64,000 nt of DNA from Tetracentron sinense (taxonomy: Eukaryota; Streptophyta; Magnoliopsida; Trochodendrales; Trochodendraceae). The stretch is from NCBI GenBank assembly GCA_015143295.1, contig CM026554.1, forward strand, positions 50,218,627 through 50,282,626. Reading direction: 5' to 3'. Made by a program: the position numbers and the translations under genes. Shown one piece after another: positions 53,082 to 64,000 of the stretch. The notes under the pieces were generated by a model. It saw nothing but the letters and a program-made list of their open reading frames with translations, ran no database searches and had not been told where the DNA came from. Each line of letters begins with the position of its first letter. The first letter of the stretch is position 1.

Positions 53082-54167
53082 ATGAAGGAATTGTATGAGC
53101 TTGGGAGTTTTGATAGGGCGATTAACAATATTTTTGTCGTGTTGATTCCGAAACAGAGAGGAGTAGTGCATATCAGAGATTTCAGGCCGATTAGCATTGT
53201 CGGTAGTCTGTACAAGATTCTCTCCAAAGTCCTAGCAGGCCGCCTTAAGAGAGTGATGGGGCATATTATCTCTCCCCAACAAGGAGCCTTTGTGGGGGGA
53301 CGACAGATTCTTGACGGCATCCTAATAGCCAACGAATGCATCGATGACAGACTTAGAGCTAAGGATCCAGGCATTTTGTGTAAGGTGGACATGGAGAAAG
53401 CTTATGACCACGTAAACTGGGAGTTCTTGGACTATGTGATAAAAAGAATAGGTTTCGGTCTCAGGTGGAGACATTGGATCCGGTTGTGCATTTCTTCCGT
53501 GATATTTTCCATTCTCATCAATGGGAATCTAGTTGGTTATTTTCGAAGTTCAAGGGGATTAAGACAAGGGGACCCTCTTTCCCCCTTTCTTTTCATCATG
53601 GTCTTAGAAGCTTTGAGCAGGATTCTGACTCGTGCCGACGAAGTGCTATTTGAGGGGTTTTCTCTAGGGAGAGAAAGATTGAGGATTTCACACCTCCAGT
53701 TTGCCGATGACACTTTAATCTTTTGCAGAGCTTCCCGTCAGGATTTAGGTTCTCTAATAGGACTTCTTCATTGCTTCGAAGCCGTTTCCGAGTTGCAAGT
53801 TAACATGTCAAAATCCGAAATAGTGAGCGTCGGGGAGATCTCAGACATAGACAGCCTAGCAGAGAGCATCGGCTGTAGGGTTGGGTTCTTACCATCAGTT
53901 TACCTAGGGGTTCCCCTCAATGCTCGTTTTAAATCTAAGGTAGTGTGGGCCCCGGTTCTGGAGAGATTTGCTAAGAGATTGTCAAGGTGGCAAGCATCCT
54001 TCTTATCCAAAGGGGGGAAGTTAACTCTGATCCATAGTACTCTGCGCAGTATGCCAACTTATTTCATGTCTACTATGGTCATTCTCCGATCAATGGCGGT
54101 GACCCTTGAACGATTACAAAGAATTTCCTGTGGCATGGGAAAGGAGATCAGGCGAAGTACCATTTAG
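53082..54167 (+). pseudogene. LINE reverse transcriptase core, open over 361 codons
   Basis: The frame contains [68 protein letters not shown] and the catalytic HLQFADDTLIFC with FADD intact, then VYLGVPLNARFKS and SKGGKLTLIH. Upstream, 52734-53051 encodes the preceding AVFE-to-NKAPGPDGF segment in another frame, with a TGA at 53049-53051 in between. The palm is well preserved, but the full ORF2 is broken on both sides. Confidence 0.85.
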
Positions 54168-55262
54168 TCGAATGGAACCGGATTTGTCGCCTAAAGAGTG
54201 ACGGAGGCCTCAATTTGAAGCGTTTGTTGTCGGTCAACAAGACTCTCCTAGGAAAATGGATATGGAGGTACGGGGAGGAGAGAGGGTCTTTGGAGATCGG
54301 TCATCAGTGCCAAATACGGGGATGACACTTGTTGGGTTCCTAAGGAGGTGTCAAGGCCCCACAGGGTGGGGTTGTGGAAGAGGATCATGGCAGTAGCTCG
54401 CCTAATTGTTCCTTTTTTTCAGTTCAAAGTTGGGGATGGTTCTGAGGTAGGTTTCTGGAAGGATGTATGGAATGGGTCTTCGAGGCTACAGGAGGACTAT
54501 GCCACTATCTTTCGGTTAACTTCGGATAAGAAGGCGACAATCAGGGACTATTGATAGAGGCAGTGGAGGGGGGCCACGTGGTGCCCTATTCTGACAAGAG
54601 GATTGAATGACTGGGAAATTGCAAAGTATGGCAGGTTGCTAGAGCGTATGAGGTCTATCCCTTTGGTTTCTTAGGGTCAGGATTGTAGAATATGGTCTGG
54701 AGACAACAAGGATCGTTTTTTAGTGAGATCTCTAGGTCAACTGCTGGAAACTGGTCCTTCCGTCTCCTTTCCTCATAGAGCTGTGTAGAACCCAGGTATT
54801 CTATCTAAAGTATCATTTTTTCTATGGAATGCGGTTTTGAACAAAATCCTCACATGTGATCACTTGAAGAGTCGAGGGTGGAGGATGGCGAATCAATGCT
54901 TTATGTGCCTCTAAGCGGAAGAGTCGGTAGATCACCTTCTCTTGCAGTACCCTTTAGCTCGTGAGATTTGGAGTTTCTTTCTTTCCCGCTTGGGCGTGAC
55001 CTGGGTCTTTCCCTTGTCCTTTCACAACTTCTTATCTTGCTGGGGTGTGGTTCATAGAGATAGCTCTAGGTTAGCATTGTGGAAGATTCTCCCGGGCACC
55101 ATAGCTTGGTCGATCTGAAAATAGAGGAATAGGAGAGTTTTCGAGAATTCTCCCTCTTCTTTTCCCAATATTAGTAATAGAACCAGGTCTATGGTGGTAG
55201 AGTGGGTTTCAGCTAGGCAGGAAGGGGTGAGCTTAGACATGTCGTATGACTGACTTGGTTTA
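54168..55262 (+). pseudogene. LINE RT C-terminal and zf-RVT remnants
   Basis: Frames change often: GGLNLKRLLSVNKTLLGKW, GLWKRIMAVARLIVPFFQF, FWKDVWNGSSRL, then LKSRGWRMANQCFMC and DHLLLQYPLA, a zf-RVT-like motif with cysteine losses. The sequence parallels 33.4-34.4 kb of the other LINE. Confidence 0.7.
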
Positions 55263-55270
55263 GCGGTGGG

Positions 55271-55842
55271 TAGGGGTGGTTATTAAACAAAATGTTTGTG
55301 AACTACTCGGGCTCGGCTTGTTAAAAGCTCGAGTATCGTTCATTTATTTAGTAAACGAGCCGAACCTGAACACCGTTTTCGAACTCGTTTAGTAAACGAG
55401 CCAAGCTTGAACACACCCCTACTCAACTCGATAAAAACTCGGTTCGATTATATATACATATTACCTTATTAAAATATACTTATTTCATTTAAATATTAAA
55501 ATTAAGTATATGTATTATATACTAATAAAGATTAATAATATATAATGTATTTTATATGATAAGAATACCCTTTATATAATTATAATCTTATACTAAAATT
55601 TTAGTTAACACCGTGATTTCTTTGCCTAGGATAATAAAATGAATTTTTTACCTAATATAAATAGCTATATCCAGTAAAACAAGTTGCTCGTGAACTACTC
55701 AATCCCGGCTTGAGTTCGGCTAGTAAAGCTCGAGCTCGTTTATTTAATAAACGAGTCAAGCTTGAACCTGATTTCCAAGCTCGTTTAGTAAACGAACAAG
55801 CTTGAACACACCACTACTCGGCTCAGCTCGATATCACCCCTA
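55271..55842. mobile_element. hAT-type MITE in the LINE 3' end
   Basis: Termini TAGGGGTG and CACCCCTA flank 572 bp. The 8 bp target duplication GCGGTGGG is exact (55263-55270 and 55843-55850). The interior repeats words such as GAGCTCGTTTA and AAACGAGCC around an AT-rich core and is non-coding. Confidence 0.9.
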
Positions 55843-56164
55843 GCGGTGGGGGTTCCTAGTCGGGGGTTAGCTTGGTGCATTTTGCATTTTTGCACTTTGC
55901 TTTGGTTCATAACTTCATGAACCGCGTGTGTTGTGCTCCTTTGTACTTTGGTTGCTCTTTTAGAAATATATTTTCTTGGTTTATCGATTAAAAAAAAAAA
56001 ATCTGGCTAACTGGCCAGGACCAGCCTAGGTACAGGGCATACTGTGCCAAGCCCGAGCTTAATTTTGGGCCCAGAGTTGATTTCCGAGCAAGCTCAGGCT
56101 AAAATTGGTCCAACTCATCCTGGAAAAATTATGAGTATGAGCTATAGGGTAGAGGTGTGCCTAG

Positions 56165-57602
56165 TAGGGGTGCAACTTGGGTTGGGTTGGGCTTTTTATA
56201 CTTAGGGCTGGGAAATGTAAACCCCACCTTACATTCGGTCAAACCCGACCCTATATATGCACTATACACTCTCAATATATATGCGTGTGCAAAAAATAAA
56301 GTAAAAAAATACATATTAGATATTAGAATTGAGTTAATGAAACAAATAATAATAAATACAAGGTGTTTTCCAAAAAACCCCAAGGCTTCTTGGCGCTCTC
56401 AAACAATCTCTCCAAGTGTTTTGAATGCTTTAGGTGTGAATGCATCCATGATATGAGGTTCGTTTTACTAATTTTAATTTAAGCGTCAATATGTTGTGTT
56501 CACTATTTTTAATTAGAAGTGAATACTGCAACCCAAACCAACCCGAGTTGTGGCAAGGTTAAGGTTTTAAGACCTCGGGTTGGGTTGGATACAAGGATTA
56601 AACACTCAGTTTCGGGGACCATATTGGGTCACACCGAAATCGATACATATCGGTTTAGGCCATTTTTTTGTTTGTTTGTTTTTTTCTTATTCTTTTTTGA
56701 AAAAATTCTAAAAAATCACAATAATTTTTTTTTTAAAAAGTAGAGTAGATTGGTAACAACATTCTTCTAAAGTCAATATCAAGTAGAAAATATAAAAATA
56801 ATGAAATATAACGCAGTAGATGAGTCAAAAGTATATACATACTGCTAAAGCTACATAGAATTAGGGCTTAGAATAGGTAGAGAGGAAGACGAAAATGAAA
56901 GAAGTATTTTGAGGTGTTTTTAGGGGTATACATATGCCCTTTTATATGAAAACGTCGAAGGAGTCCTACGCCAAAACCGTTACGTATAGTAGGACTCGGG
57001 TCATACGTAATGGTTTCAGCCAACTTGATACTCAGGTATCGAGTACCGGGTTCTACCGAAACCGAGACATATCGGGCAATATATATCGTTTCAGCGATTT
57101 TTTAACCATGGTTGCAATGATGCCTTGATGGAGGTCAGATTAGAGATCGAGTTGGGTTGAGTTTGGGCTTGGGCTAGGGGTTTTATACATAGGGTTGGCT
57201 CTAACCCAACTCAACCCACCTAAGTTTCACCCAGTGTTACAAATCTCATTCTTGAGTTTTATCGGCCGGAGTTTTTCTCTGGAGATTTTCAAATTTAATT
57301 TTTTCGGGTATTTCTCGACTAAATCTCGGGAATGATTAAACAAATACATTGAAATTACAGAAAATATTAATAAATATCACAAAGTTATAAATTCATAAAA
57401 CCAACAACATTATGTATTTCTCATGATAGTTTTAAAATCTCGACTAAATCTCGCGATATATACGAGATAAAAAAGAAAAATATATATTTCTCGCAAGATT
57501 TTTAAAATATTGTGATAAAAATGGAGTTTTAAACTTTAGATGTTTTTCTATGGGAGAAATTGGGTATTTCTCGGGAAATTTGTAATAGTGGTTTCACCCC
57601 TA
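56165..57602. mobile_element. hAT-type element hosting a nested MITE
   Basis: It begins TAGGGGTGCAACTTGGGTTGGG and ends TTTCACCCCTA. Flanks GTGCCTAG (56157-56164) and GTGCCTAA (57603-57610) are an 8 bp duplication with one mismatch. GGGTTGGGTT words near the left end are mirrored by AACCCAACTCAACCC near 57205. The middle (about 56545-57115), with ACCGAAACCGAGACATATCG-type words, may be a further insertion without clear ends. No transposase was seen. Confidence 0.7.
57232..57590. mobile_element. Nested hAT-type MITE
   Basis: Termini CAGTGTTACAAAT and ATTTGTAATAGTG match at 11 of 13 positions as inverted repeats. The target duplication GTTTCACC is exact (57224-57231 and 57591-57598). It interrupts the right terminus of the 56165-57602 element. 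The interior has repeated TTTCTCG and CTCGGGA words. Confidence 0.85.
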
Positions 57603-57610
57603 GTGCCTAA

Positions 57611-59875
57611 CAGTAGAAGGGGTGGCTGCTCCAGGTGACTGAGACAATGGGCTTGGTAATGAATATGACAGAAAGAGTAATACTTTTCACAAAAATGGAA
57701 GCCAAATGGAGTACAATAGCAGAAAACTTAAGATCCATCAAGCTAGAATGGATCTATAGAAGGACATGCCTTGACCAATGCGAAGAGTTCACGTCAGATG
57801 ATTAAGAGTGTGCACCCTTAGAAATAGCAAGAAATTCAAAGTCTTTTAAGAAAATGGATATGGAGAAAGATGATAACATGCTTTCCTTTCATTCAATTCA
57901 CTGTTATTCGCAAAGTACTTTCAAAGTCTCATGAGCACTAGCCACTAGCTTGGCGCATGATGTAACAATAATATAACTACCATTTATGCGTAATGGTAAG
58001 TTGTTCTTTTTGAAAGTAATAAAAATTACTATGATATTAATTTTAAATTGTTTCTTCAATTACAATCCTATTCCCCAATTCCTTTCCATGCCTCAATGTC
58101 CTTTGTATATACTATGATTCCGGCGTTACCTAAAGGACAATAGACTTCATCTATAGAGAGAAATGCATAAACATACCAACTGATTAGCACAAAAGCCCCA
58201 TCCTTGGATGTCCACTGAAGATCCCATAGAAAGATTGAGTGAATTCCCAATATTGACAAAGCATACACTCAGGACTTCAGTTGTCCCTTGTACATGCTTA
58301 CAATATTATTGAGAGAAAATTTACACAAACAAATTTACCATACACTAAAAAAGAAAAGATAACATTATGGAAAAAAAAAATGTAGTTGATTACTTGATAA
58401 TCTTATACAACTACACAAAGCAAATGCATTTCATGATCATTTGTAATATCAATCAATTACCAATTGAAGAATGTTTGGCTGATCTCCCAGATAAGTTGAT
58501 TAATAAGTCAAAAATCAGGGTTTTGAGATTGGATCTAGAGCATCTTCTCAATTACTTACCTGACTAGCTTCGTCCCAGCTGCAATTCCAATTCTAAGTAT
58601 GAGCATGTTATGCCTTCTACTGCTTTAAGATTGCTCATACAAACTTTATGCACCTACCCACCAAAATTATTCCCAATCAACTATAGACTATTATGTGCCT
58701 GACCCCCTACTTGACTATTTATAGGAAGCGGTGAAACCTCACCTCCCTCACGGGAACCACCAACACTTTGCTCCTCTTTTAGTTTCCATTTTGAATAAAA
58801 TATCTTTGGATAAGCCCCAACTTATTTTCTGATGCATTCTTCTTTGGAAAAACTTGAACTAATTTAAATAGCAGAGAGAGTTGACCTAACAAGAATCTAT
58901 GTTATGTGGATTGTTCAAGACAACAGGCGTGTCCCATGTCGAAACGTATGGACACGGACACACCTCAAACACAGTTGTTGTGATTCATATCAGAAAAATC
59001 TATGTATTTTGGACAGGTGGACATGGATACGTCTGATACCCATAAACTTGTAGTGTTTGTTATACAAAAAATGACATCTAACTACATATAATTACCATAA
59101 ATTATTTCTAGTCTTGTCATCAGAAAAGAGAAACCAATTGGAAAAGAGGGAAAAAATTACGATCCATTTGTTTTCAACAGAAGAAAAAAATAGAAAAAGA
59201 ACATGAGAAATTACTGATCTCTTTAACAAGAGAAAAAGAAAAAGAATATAGGTGTCAATGAGCTGAATTTGAGCCACAAAATCATTTTTAAAATTAATTA
59301 TCTTCGATATTAGCATTAACATTTAGAATTAATATATGCTTATTATTTTATTAGTTCATTAATTTATTTTCTTTAATTTATGTCTCATGTCTTAATTGTA
59401 TTATTTGATAATTATAGTTTGTAATAAATTATTTAGTATTGTTTGCAACAATTTTTCTTTCATCATTAATTTATTTTCTTTTTAATCTTATATAATATTA
59501 TTCATATAACATTTAAAGTAATATATATTTGAAAACTAAATAAAAATCCTCTCGTATCCCCAAATCTTATTTTTTGAGGTTCACCGTATCCGACCCCGAC
59601 ATCCGTATCCTTGTTTGTGCAAGAATACTACGACACCTAACACACAAATTCTAGAATTAGCCTTATTTTAACATTTTGCTTTAAGCATTTTTCAGTTTTC
59701 TTTTTTTCCTTTATAAAGTTATAAGCTTACCTGGGCATAGATTCATTATTACTATCTTCAATGCCTTATCCCAACGATTTGGGGTCCATAACACAAATCC
59801 TATTACGCCATTCCTCTCTATCAAAAGCTATAACTTTGATCTAAGTGCATGCTATCAAATTTGGTTCTCTAATTC
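57611..59875. other. Gene-free stretch
   Basis: No exon was recognised. The small ORF 58367-58567 has no known family. Words such as GGACACGGACACACC (58950s) and CCGTATCCGACCCCGACATCC (59590s) suggest a decayed transposon with an AT-rich core, but its ends could not be fixed. Confidence 0.35.
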
Positions 59876-59879
59876 TTAA

Positions 59880-60540
59880 AACCTATAAGATCTGAGGATT
59901 AGAGAGCTTGCTAAGATGTATCCTGATCCTTCATCTACAAGTTTTTCCTCGTGTATTCTTGGAAGCCTGCAACTCCAAGATAGCCTAAGCCTAGCGCATA
60001 GACCGTTCTTCCTTGAATTTCCAAAAGAGCAAAGCAAAAGAGATGAAGACAAGAATGAATGGATATGATCTGAGGGAGAGAGAGAAAGGATCAATCAAGA
60101 ATATGTAGCAAAATGACGTTTTCTCAAGAATACCGAGCCTCCTTTCTCAATCTCACCAAAGTGCTCTCCTTGGAGAAGAAGAACTCCCCTCCACTAACCT
60201 CCTAAACTCTCCTTGAAATCTGATGATCAAAGAATCCCCTTTCATTCACATGGAAGCACCCCTATTTATAGAGGAGGTGTCTCATCAAGCGGTTTAGAAT
60301 TGATGTAGCATGTAACAAATTCTGACAGGAGACACCTGTATTCAAGTTAGGAAATCGCTAGCTCACTAAATTGCTATAACTGACTTACGGTTATAAGTTT
60401 ATAACTAACTCCTTTGGACTGTTATGACCTAAACAACCCTCGAGATGTATTCTTCAAAGGTTAAAGAGTAAACAACTTTTAAAAGCGTTCATCAATATAA
60501 CTAATTACCTTCAAGCCCTCTGAACCACAACCCACTAGAC
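59880..60540 (-). repeat. LTR-like TATA-bearing repeat, minus copy
   Basis: On the minus strand the order is: CCTTCGAGG-type upstream words, TATA-like CCTCTATAAATAGGGGTGC (near 60270), GGAGGTTAGTGGAGGGGAG (60210), AAAACGTCATTTTGC (60120), CTTGATTGATCC, then GGCTTAGGCTATCTTGG (59980). The same order is found on the plus strand at 61.5-62.23 kb. It could be a solo LTR or the promoter part of an unclassified transposon; no termini or coding region were identified. Confidence 0.5.
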
Positions 60541-60696
60541 CTTTTTACTATTTCTGTCCATAGGGCAAGAGATCCTGAGGATATTGATTCACAATGTCGT
60601 CCAAGGCTTCATGTGACAAAGGTGGACGCAAAGGCTTGGATGAACAAACAATAAGACCTTCATCTTGAGCACCTTTAACAGTAACGTCAACTTAGG

Positions 60697-62232
60697 GATT
60701 CAGTGGATCAGATCACCATGCACCCTAATGCTTTGTCTGGGGGATTGATGTGTGGTAGGCCACTGCTCTCCGTGGGAATGGGCATGTGTGTTCTCCCCAT
60801 CTCTTATTCCAGCAATGCAAATTATTGACTCAACTAATAGCCAGGAGGGAATTTGGGATGATCCTTGCCTAATTTCCTTATGGGCTATTGGAGGAGTGTG
60901 GCCTCTTTGTCTCATTCTCAATAAATTAGATAATTGAGGCCTAATTGGTTCTGCCCTGAGAGTGGTGCCCCTGTCCAACACCTATGATCTCTCTAATAGG
61001 GCTATAAACGGAGCGGATAGTGGTATATTCGAATTTGTATCCAATTATATATTCGAATATCCGAATCCAAATAAATATCTAGCGGATAGTGAAATATAAT
61101 ATCCGTATCAGACTCCGATAAAAATATTTGAATTTGAATATTATCCGATTACTTTTGAAAAAAATATAAATTAATATTTAAAAAATATATAAATTTGTAT
61201 TTAAAAATTATTTTTAAGGTTATATTAGTTTTATATATTTAAAATATATTATTTATACATATCTTACATAATCGGTCAAATATTTATCGGATCGAATATA
61301 CCAGTATCCGAATTCATATCCGATTATAAACGGATAGTAAAATTACTATCCGAATTCGCTCCGCCGGATACCTATTCGGATAATTATCAGACTAAACGGA
61401 TTTGGATACGAATCGGATATGGGGATATGGATAATATCCGCATCTGTTTACAGCCCTACTCTCTAGGACAAGACATCACATAGGCGTATGACTCGCCTTT
61501 AATGATGTATTAGTTTTATACGCTTGGGGGAAGATGATGAGTTGTGATTTGGAGGGCTCGAAGGGAATTTATTAAATTGATTAACACTTTTAAAAGTTGT
61601 TTAAAAGCGGACCCACCCTGAGAGTGGTGTCCTCGCCCAACACCTATGATCTCTCTAGGACAAGACATCACATAGGCGTATGACCCACCTTTAATGATGT
61701 ATTAGTTTTATATACTTGGGGAAGATGATGAATTGTGGTTTTGAGGGCTTGAAGGAAATTTGTTAAATTGATGAACACTTTTAAAAGTAGTTTACTCTTT
61801 CACCTTTGAAAAATACATCTTGAGGGTTGTTTAGGTCATAACAGCCCAAAAGAGTTAGTTATAACCGTAAGTCAAATATAATAGTTTGTAAGCTGGCGAT
61901 TTCCTAACTCAATACAGTTGTCTCTTGTCAAAATTTGTTACATGTCACATCAATTCTAAATAGCCTGATGGGACACCTCTATAAATAGGGGTATTTCCAC
62001 ATGATTGAGGGGGGGTTCTTTGATCATCAAATTTCAAGGAGAGTTTTAGAGGTTAGTGGAGGGAGAGTTCTTCTTCTTCTCCAAGGAGGGCACTTCGGTG
62101 AGATTGAGATAGTCAGAAAGGAGGCTCTGTATTCTTGGGAAAACGTCATTTTGCTTGCTCTTTAGGAAATCCAATGGAGAATGGTCTGTGCGCCAGACTT
62201 AGGCTATCTTGGAGTTACAGGTTTCCCAAAAT
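60697..62232 (+). repeat. LTR-like TATA-bearing repeat, plus copy with internal duplication and MITE
   Basis: It begins GATCAGATCACCATGCACCC, passes CTGAGAGTGGTG, is interrupted by the MITE at 60997-61458, continues to about 61617, then repeats CTGAGAGTGGTG...TTAACACTTTTAAAAG (61618-61790). It then reaches TATA-like CTCTATAAATAGGGG (61977-61991), GGAGGTTAGTGG-type sequence (62045) and TTAGGCTATCTTGGAG (62200). It is oriented opposite to 59880-60540, forming a head-to-head pair. Confidence 0.5.
60997..61458. mobile_element. hAT-type MITE (TAGGGCTGTAAA family), copy 2
   Basis: It starts TAGGGCTATAAACGG and ends CTGTTTACAGCCCTA. Target duplication CTCTCTAA/CTCTCTAG (60989-60996 and 61459-61466) has one mismatch. 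The uninterrupted site, CCTATGATCTCTCTAGGAC, is present in the neighbouring duplicate at about 61643-61661. The family member at 6046-6526 has the same internal order of GGATAT words. Confidence 0.9.
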
Positions 62233-64000
62233 TCATGTGGAAGCACCCCTATTTATAGAGGAGGTGTCTCATCAGGCGGTTTAGAATCAATGTAACATGT
62301 AACAAATTCTAACAGGAGACAACTACATTCAGTTAGGAAATCACTAGCTCGCTAAACTGTTATAACCGACTTACAGTTATAACTAACTCCTTTGGGCTGT
62401 TATGACCTAAACATCCCTCGAGATGTATTCTTTAAAGGTTAAAGAGTAAACAACTTTTAAAAGTGTTCATCAATTTAACAAATTCTCTTCAAGCCCTCCA
62501 AGTCACAACTCATCATCCTCCCCTAAACATTAAAAATTAATACATCATTAAAGGAGGGTCATACGCCTTTGTGATGTCTTGTCCTAAAGAGATCATAGGT
62601 GTTGGACGAGGGCATCACTCTCAGGGCAGAAATGATATCCGCCGTCAAGCCTCAATCATCTAATTTGTTGAGAATAAGACTATAGAGGTCACCCTCCTTC
62701 AATAACCCACAATAAATGGGGCAAGGATCCCAAATTCCCTCCTAACTGTTAGCGCAGTCAACAATCCGCATTGCTGGAATAGGAGATAGGGGGAACACAT
62801 ACGCCCAATCCCACGGGAAGCAATGGCCATGGCCTACAACACATCAATCCCCCTGACAAAGCATTAGGGTGCATGGTGATCTGATCCGAGTTTTGGAGGT
62901 TAGTGGAGGGAGAGTTCTTCTCCAATGAGAGAATTGCGGTGAAATTGAGAAAGTCAAAAAAGAAGCTCTGTATTCTTGGGAAATCGTCATTTTGCTACAT
63001 ATCCTTGATTGATACTTTCTCTCTCCCTCGAATCTCATCCCTTCAATCTTTTCTTAACCTCTTTTTCTTTGCTCTATAGGAAATCCAAGGGAGAATGATC
63101 TGTGCACCAGATTTAGGCTATCTTGGAATTACAGGCTTCCCAAATTTCACGTGGAAGCCTATTTATAGAGGAGGTATCCCATCAAGTGGTTTAGAATTGA
63201 TGTGACATGTAACAAATTCTGACAGGAAACCACTATATTCAGTTAAGAAATCGCCAGCTCACTAAACTGTTACAACCGACTTACGGTTATAACTAACACC
63301 TTTAGGTTGTTATGACCTAAATAGCCCTCGAGCTGTATTCTTCAAGGGTTAAAAAGAAAACAGCGTTTATCAATTTAACAAATTCTCTTCAAGCCCTCCA
63401 AGTCACAACTCATCATCCTCCCCTACACATATAAAACTAATACATCATTGAAGGCGGGTCATACACCATTGTGATGTCTTGTCCTAGAGAGATCATAGGT
63501 GTTGGACAAGGGCACCACTCTCAGGGCGGAAATGATATCCGTCATCAGGCCTCAATTATCTAATTTGTGGAGAATGAGACTATGGAGGTCACACTCCTTC
63601 ATCAGCCCACAAGGAAATGGGGCAAGAATCATCCAAAATTCCCTCCAAAATGTCAGTGGAGTCAACAATCCACATTGCTGGAATAAGAAATGGGGGGAAC
63701 ACACACGCCCATTCCCACAGGAAGCAGTGGCCTACAACACATCAATCCCCCTGACAAAGATTAAGGTGCATGGTGATCTGATACAAGTTTTGGAGGTTAG
63801 TGGAGGGAGAGTTCTTCTTCTTCTCCAATGAGAGCATTTCAGTGAAATTGAGAAAGTCGGAAAGGAGGTTTTGTATTCTTGGGGAAACGTCATTTTGCTA
63901 CGTATTCTTGATTGATCCTCTCTCTCCCTCAGATCTCATCCCTTAATTCTTTTCTTCACCTCTTTTGCTTTGCTCTTTAGGAAATCCAAGAGAAAATGAT
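62233..64000. repeat. Tandem array of composite 0.85-0.9 kb units, continuing past the window
   Basis: Units begin at GGAGGTTAGTGGAGGGAGAG (62047, 62895 and 63794, spacing about 850 and 900 bp). In each, a plus-oriented part ending TTGGA(G/A)TTACAGG is followed by the promoter-side part in minus orientation (GGAAGC...TATTTATAGAGG, GATCATAGGTGTTGGAC, CACATCAATCCCCCTGAC). The last unit runs off the right edge. It is non-coding; the ORF at 63499-63831 is an accident of the repeat. Confidence 0.6.

Larger units (their letters stand above)
48240..56000 (+). mobile_element. Long LINE (L1-type), inactivated, with both ORF regions
   Basis: The order is: ORF1-like region (48250-50137), long linker ORF (50359-51630), endonuclease (51904-52738), RT (52740-54167 and onward), zf-RVT remnants (about 54.85-55.15 kb), 3' UTR interrupted by a hAT MITE (55271-55842), and tail TTTATCGATT plus an A tract (55989-56000). 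Endonuclease and RT resemble the 30-34.6 kb LINE closely. Damage includes a frameshift just after the endonuclease start, a TGA near 52319, a deletion of roughly 270 bp before RT, and a 152 bp duplication in ORF1. Confidence 0.85.

Noticed and set aside
63499-63831. 110-codon ORF at the right edge
   Set aside because: It arises from the tandem repeat units; equivalent positions in sibling units are not open.
1-64000. tRNA, rRNA or organellar inserts
   Set aside because: No cloverleaf, rRNA or plastid/mitochondrial gene sequence was recognised by reading; a tRNAscan and organelle BLAST would settle it.

Overview
This is nuclear DNA from a flowering plant. Two spliced host genes with recognisable plant proteins are present, separated and interrupted by a dense, nested set of transposable elements (TEs). 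No bacterial features, rRNA or tRNA genes were seen. The species cannot be named from the sequence; introns of up to 6.9 kb and the TE load suggest a repeat-rich genome.

Host genes. (1) On the minus strand, 12967 down to 2987 and off the left edge: the first five coding exons of a PTB1/PTB2-type polypyrimidine-tract-binding protein (RRM1 and RRM2; later exons lie outside). One of its introns is GC-AG. (2) On the minus strand, 46057 to 44609: a complete six-exon endosulfine (ENSA/ARPP19-type) gene of 156 residues with the FDSADW phosphosite motif.

Layout. 1-2.3 kb: a Helitron 3' end and a PIF/Harbinger-like element. 3-13 kb: the PTB gene, with a solo LTR and several hAT-type MITEs in its introns. 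13.1-15.4 kb: immediately upstream of PTB, a MITE-like repeat split by a small non-autonomous LTR retrotransposon. That retrotransposon has complete LTRs, an initiator-Met-type PBS and a PPT, no gag or pol, and carries an open 159-codon fragment of a KHZ-type CCCH zinc-finger gene. 15.4-19 kb: a short Helitron, a LINE remnant and inverted Copia LTR sequence. 19.1-28.2 kb: a full-length Ty3/gypsy Tat/Ogre-like element with only a gag-type ORF and no pol, inserted into a Copia LTR with target duplication CTAAT. 28.2-35 kb: a minus-strand Copia relic with a large internal deletion, its gag split by a LINE (30.0-34.6 kb). 35.1-40.8 kb: an older LINE relic split by a Helitron and two hAT-type MITEs. 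43-46 kb: two MITEs and the endosulfine gene. 48.2-56 kb: a long, inactivated LINE with a hAT MITE in its 3' end. 56.1-57.6 kb: a hAT-type element with another nested in it. 59.9-64 kb: inverted and tandem copies of a TATA-bearing repeat, one copy filled by a MITE whose empty site survives in the neighbouring duplicate.

Interaction. The two host genes appear unrelated in function. The strongest functional link is positional: the 3' LTR of the gene-carrying element lies about 225 bp upstream of the PTB start codon in the same orientation, so it could supply an alternative promoter.
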